Of a stretch of 7,434 nt of DNA, positions 5,616 to 7,434 are shown one piece after another. The notes beneath the pieces are model-generated. The model ran no database searches and was not told where the DNA came from. It saw nothing but the letters and a program-made list of their open reading frames with translations. The position numbers and the translations under genes were made by a program. The stretch is taken from assembly GCF_051960575.1 (NCBI RefSeq), contig NZ_JBQCEE010000102.1:1-7434 (forward strand), written 5' to 3'. The first letter of the stretch is position 1. Every line of letters begins with the position of its first letter. The DNA is from JBQCEE01 sp051960575 (GTDB taxonomy: Bacteria > Actinomycetota > Actinomycetes > Mycobacteriales > Jatrophihabitantaceae).

Positions 5616-5649
5616 GCCGCTGGTTGCACAACCAATCCGGTGATGCAAC
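5573..5649 (+). repeat. Cluster of TGCACAA-type repeats
   Basis: TGCACAA occurs at 5605-5611 and 5625-5631, exactly 20 bp apart (about two helical turns), and inverted (TTGTGCA) at 5573-5579. A shorter relative, TGCAAC, is at 5644-5649. The copy at 5625 is part of GGTTG-CA-CAACC (5622-5633). The 194-bp gap from 5536 to 5729 holds this cluster and no gene I can support. No clear -10 or -35 for the downstream gene was found. Confidence 0.45.
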
Positions 5650-5729
5650 TGGGCCCACCGCGCGCCGCGCTCAGGTATGGCCATCGAGCGCCGATGTCAC
5701 GTCCGACCTCGATCAACGGAAGGATCGCA

Positions 5730-6065
5730 ATGACCGCCTCCATCGACGTCGAGCAGTGGGCCGCCGAACGCTCCATCGCTGAGGGCGTCCGAGCCAGGAA
5801 GTGGGCCGGCGCCGTTGAGGTGTTCTGCGCGCTGTACGGCATCGCGAGCGTCATCGCTGGAATCCAGATCGGCACGATCGCCCGCGCGTCCGACTGTTCG
5901 ACGATCTACGGTGACTACGAATGCGACAGCACCGATCATCCATTCGCGTGGCTCGGCGTCGGCATCGCCTTCGCGGGGCTCTTCACCGTCGCGGTGATCA
6001 TGATGATTGCGCAGTACATCCGTTGGCGGATCAGTCATGCCGACGCGACGGCAGCCTCGTCCTGA
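5730..6065 (+). CDS. Small two-helix membrane protein of unknown function
   Basis: An 111-residue protein that I do not recognise. An acidic, amphipathic N-terminus (residues 1-25, predicted cytoplasmic, ending in RARK) is followed by a membrane helix at about 27-50, a loop of about 20 residues containing C56 and C65 (ASDCSTIYGDYECDST), a second helix at about 72-95 and a short basic-then-polar tail. With both ends inside, the loop would face outward, where the two cysteines could form a disulfide. C33 is within helix 1. The ATG at 5730 is supported by AAGGA (5720-5724) five bases upstream; the open frame continues upstream to 5466, but that part overlaps the tetR start and operator and is arginine-rich without protein-like character. 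The gene is divergent from tetR and might be a second target of that regulator. It has less extreme codon use than its neighbours, seen in several codons ending in A or T. Confidence 0.75.
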   Translation: MTASIDVEQWAAERSIAEGVRARKWAGAVEVFCALYGIASVIAGIQIGTIARASDCSTIYGDYECDSTDHPFAWLGVGIAFAGLFTVAVIMMIAQYIRWRISHADATAASS

Positions 6066-6073
6066 TGAATGAC

Positions 6074-6102
6074 GGGCCCGGGCGCAGCGCGCGCCCGGGC
6101 CC
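6074..6102. terminator. Bidirectional hairpin between convergent genes
   Basis: GGGCCCGGGCGC (6074-6085) and GCGCCCGGGCCC (6091-6102) form a perfect 12-bp all-GC stem with an AGCGC loop. It lies 8 nt after the stop of the membrane-protein gene and 17 nt after the end of the convergent phosphoesterase gene. No U-tract follows on either strand, as is frequent for actinobacterial terminators, so termination efficiency is uncertain. Confidence 0.7.
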
Positions 6103-6119
6103 TCCGGTGTCCGACGGGG

Positions 6120-7298
6120 TCAGTCGTCGTCGCCGCCTCGGCAGCTCGCGCTGCCGGAGTCGTGGTAGTTCAGCGCGGACGAGCCGAATCCGGCGCCGGC
6201 GAGGGCGGGCCGGTAGTCCCAGCTGTAGCCGTTCGAGCCGAGGGTCAGCTTGAGCACGCCGTACGCGCTGTCCTGGCCGGTGACGACGTTCGGGTTGCTG
6301 TAGCCGCCGTGCTCGCGGGCGATCGTGTCGAGGGCCTCGCCGCCGCTGCCGACGATGAACTCGGGGATGCCGTTGCGCGGGTCGGCGTGGCCGGCAGGGT
6401 CCATCGGTCGCAGCCGGGCGTAGTAGTGCTCGTGACCGTTGAGCACGAGGGTCGCAGGGTGCTGGTAGAGCAGCTTCCACCAGGCGTCGGCGGCGCCGCC
6501 CTCGGCGGTGTCGGCGCCCGGGGCGCTCGGGTCGGCCACGTCGGCCGACGAGTCGGCGGCGGTGAAGGTCGGCTGGTGCCAGTACGCGAGGGTGCACTGG
6601 CTGTGGTTGGCGCGCAGGTCGGCCGCGAGCCACTGCGTCTCCTGCGCGAGCAGACCCTGGTCGGTCGTCGAGCAGTCGTTGCCGAACGCCGCCGAGTTGC
6701 ACTCGATGTTCAGCGAGACGATGTGCCACTTGCCGAGGTCGTAGCTGTACCAGCCCTGGCGGGCGTCGGTGTCGTCGCCGGCCTGCCCCTGCGTGTTCGG
6801 CGTGCCCGACTGGTCGTGGCCGTTGAAGTAGCCGAAGTAGCCGGTGCCGTTCTGCGCGGCCTCGTTGTCGCCCTTCTTCTTGTACGCGTAGTACTCGTGG
6901 TTGCCGGGCGCGGGGTGCTCGAGGAACTTGAGGCCGCCCCAGGCCTGCTCGAACGACTGCTCGAAGTCGCTGAGCTTGCCGACCTCGTACTGCTCGTCGC
7001 CGAGCAACGCGACGGCGTCCGGGTGCATCGCGTCGGCCTGACCGGCGGTCGCGTACTCGGCGGCGTAGCCGCCCAGCGACGCGCTGCCGCACTTCAAGGT
7101 CGACGGCGTCGCGGCGTTCTCCGCGTCGGCCGGCTCGCAGGCGATGTCGCCGACGGCGGCCAACGTGTACGTGTGGCCGCTCTGTGCCGCGTACGGCCAG
7201 TCGTTGCCGTTGTCGCTCGCCGACCCGGCGACCGCGGTCCCCGCGAGGGCGACCACCGCCGTCCCGATCGCGATCGCCGACACGGTGCGAAGTCTCAT
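6120..7298 (-). CDS. Secreted calcineurin-like metallophosphoesterase (purple-acid-phosphatase-like)
   Basis: A 392-residue protein with an N-terminal signal peptide: basic MRLR, a hydrophobic core at about 6-22, and a probable AxA cleavage site near residues 22-25. The dinuclear-metal motifs are in order: AVGDIAC (48-54, D51), LLGDEQY (98-104, D101), PGNHEYY (131-137, N133 and H134), YWHQPTF (239-245, H241) and NGHEHYYAR (287-295, H289 and H291). The first motif reads GDIA rather than the usual DxH, a variant common in secreted bacterial members. Cysteines at 54, 70, 200, 209, 235 and 386 fit an exported, disulfide-bonded enzyme. A low-complexity acidic, Ala/Asp-rich stretch occupies 248-271. 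The predicted role is hydrolysis of phosphate esters outside the membrane; the substrate is unknown. The ATG at 7298 has AGGAG (7305-7309) six bases upstream. No convincing promoter remains in the short interval before the insertion sequence. Confidence 0.88.
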   Translation of the reverse strand: MRLRTVSAIAIGTAVVALAGTAVAGSASDNGNDWPYAAQSGHTYTLAAVGDIACEPADAENAATPSTLKCGSASLGGYAAEYATAGQADAMHPDAVALLGDEQYEVGKLSDFEQSFEQAWGGLKFLEHPAPGNHEYYAYKKKGDNEAAQNGTGYFGYFNGHDQSGTPNTQGQAGDDTDARQGWYSYDLGKWHIVSLNIECNSAAFGNDCSTTDQGLLAQETQWLAADLRANHSQCTLAYWHQPTFTAADSSADVADPSAPGADTAEGGAADAWWKLLYQHPATLVLNGHEHYYARLRPMDPAGHADPRNGIPEFIVGSGGEALDTIAREHGGYSNPNVVTGQDSAYGVLKLTLGSNGYSWDYRPALAGAGFGSSALNYHDSGSASCRGGDDD

Positions 7299-7332
7299 CC
7301 GATGCTCCTAGGTGTCGTGACCCGAGAGGTTG

Positions 7333-7360
7333 TTGACGGCGTGCCTGCTTGAAATAGGGA
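7333..7360 (+). promoter_or_regulatory. Weak candidate transposase promoter
   Basis: TTGACG (7333-7338) is a near-consensus -35, followed after 16 bp by TAGGGA (7355-7360), a poor -10. If used, transcription would start near 7367, after most of the left arm of the downstream hairpin. Confidence 0.3.
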
Positions 7361-7412
7361 GGACCTCCCGGCGGAGTGGATGTGTCTAGGCATGCACTCC
7401 AAGGAGGTCCTC
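7359..7412 (+). promoter_or_regulatory. Hairpin sequestering the transposase ribosome-binding site
   Basis: GAGGACCTCC (7359-7368) pairs perfectly with GGAGGTCCTC (7403-7412). Inside it, GGAGTG (7373-7378) pairs with CACTCC (7395-7400), and ATG (7380-7382) with CAT (7391-7393), leaving an 8-nt loop. The structure buries most of the Shine-Dalgarno AAGGAGG (7401-7407) and ends one base before the start codon. Confidence 0.7.
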
Positions 7413-7413
7413 T

Positions 7414-7434
7414 ATGGCTCACGCTAATGCCCGT
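7414..7434 (+). CDS. Transposase N-terminus, probable IS481 family (partial, cut by right edge)
   Basis: Only seven codons are present, MAHANAR. Many IS481-family transposases of actinobacteria begin with M(A/S/P)HANARL, which is the basis of the call. The ATG at 7414 has an ideal Shine-Dalgarno AAGGAGG (7401-7407) six bases upstream, so a real start is very likely even though the family rests on little sequence. The full enzyme would be a DDE transposase with an N-terminal helix-turn-helix of about 300-400 residues. Whether the gene is intact cannot be seen. Its translation is probably limited by the leader hairpin that covers the Shine-Dalgarno sequence. Confidence 0.65.

Larger units (their letters stand above)
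7331..7434 (+). mobile_element. Left end of an insertion sequence, probably IS481 family (partial)
   Basis: Sequence from about 7331 differs in character from its surroundings, with repeated GGAGG/CCTCC blocks, and leads into a transposase start. The boundary is placed at TGTTGACGG because IS481-family terminal repeats usually begin with TGT; another TGT at 7383 would give a much shorter end. The matching right end and target duplication lie outside the window, so the limits are tentative. Confidence 0.55.

Noticed and set aside
5500..5658. N-terminal extension of TetR by 53 residues
   Set aside because: The added residues resemble no TetR protein and would translate through the predicted promoter and operator. 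The GTG at 5499 gives a normal family length.
5466..5729. N-terminal extension of the two-helix membrane protein, including a stretch HDLDALHKIAAG that looks coding-like
   Set aside because: It overlaps the tetR start on the other strand, is otherwise arginine-rich, and lacks a Shine-Dalgarno sequence; the ATG at 5730 has a good one. A gene remnant is possible but not supportable.
6031..7422. Long open frames on both strands over the phosphoesterase gene
   Set aside because: They are shadows of the signal-peptide-bearing phosphoesterase frame; their translations are arginine- or valine-rich low-complexity sequence, without motifs.
1..7434. CRISPR array, tRNA/rRNA genes, toxin-antitoxin or defence operon
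   Set aside because: No regularly spaced repeats, no cloverleaf or rRNA sequence, and no defence-type domains were seen in any protein-like frame.

Overview
The window is uniformly GC-rich and reads as chromosome from a high-GC actinomycete. The support is a GuaB1-type purine enzyme, a DUF5999 protein otherwise typical of Streptomyces and its relatives, frequent GTG starts, and several starts that look leaderless, with a TANNNT -10 box 6-8 nt before the start codon. I cannot place it to genus.

Layout, left to right. The 5' part of guaB1 (minus strand) runs off the left edge. It is divergent from a small HAD phosphatase gene across only 55 bp. A 189-bp gap with promoter-like and inverted-repeat sequence leads to a DUF5999 gene. 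That gene converges, with a 9-bp gap, on a minus-strand ZIP-family metal transporter that has a Zur-like 15-bp palindrome upstream. Next comes a tightly overlapping minus-strand operon, transcribed right to left: tetR, an AidB-type acyl-CoA dehydrogenase, then a crotonase. Upstream of tetR lies a 28-bp near-palindrome inside its predicted promoter, then a repeat-rich 194-bp gap, then a plus-strand gene for a two-helix membrane protein. A perfect 12-bp GC hairpin separates that gene from a convergent secreted metallophosphoesterase. The right edge is the beginning of an insertion sequence, probably IS481 family, cut off after seven transposase codons.

How the parts may work together. The tetR, aidB-like and crotonase genes overlap and should be co-transcribed. 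The palindrome between the -35 and -10 suggests autoregulation by the TetR protein, probably in response to an acyl-CoA or lipid-like ligand (inference). The ZIP gene is predicted to be repressed by Zur under zinc sufficiency. The insertion sequence sits close to the start of the phosphoesterase gene and may have replaced its promoter. Its own transposase ribosome-binding site is buried in a long hairpin, which resembles protection against read-through transcription.

No defence system, CRISPR array, tRNA, rRNA or obviously new multi-gene system is visible. The genes belong to known families, and the most interesting signals are regulatory: the transposase leader hairpin, the tetR operator, the Zur-like box, the TGCACAA repeat cluster and the paired leaderless promoters.
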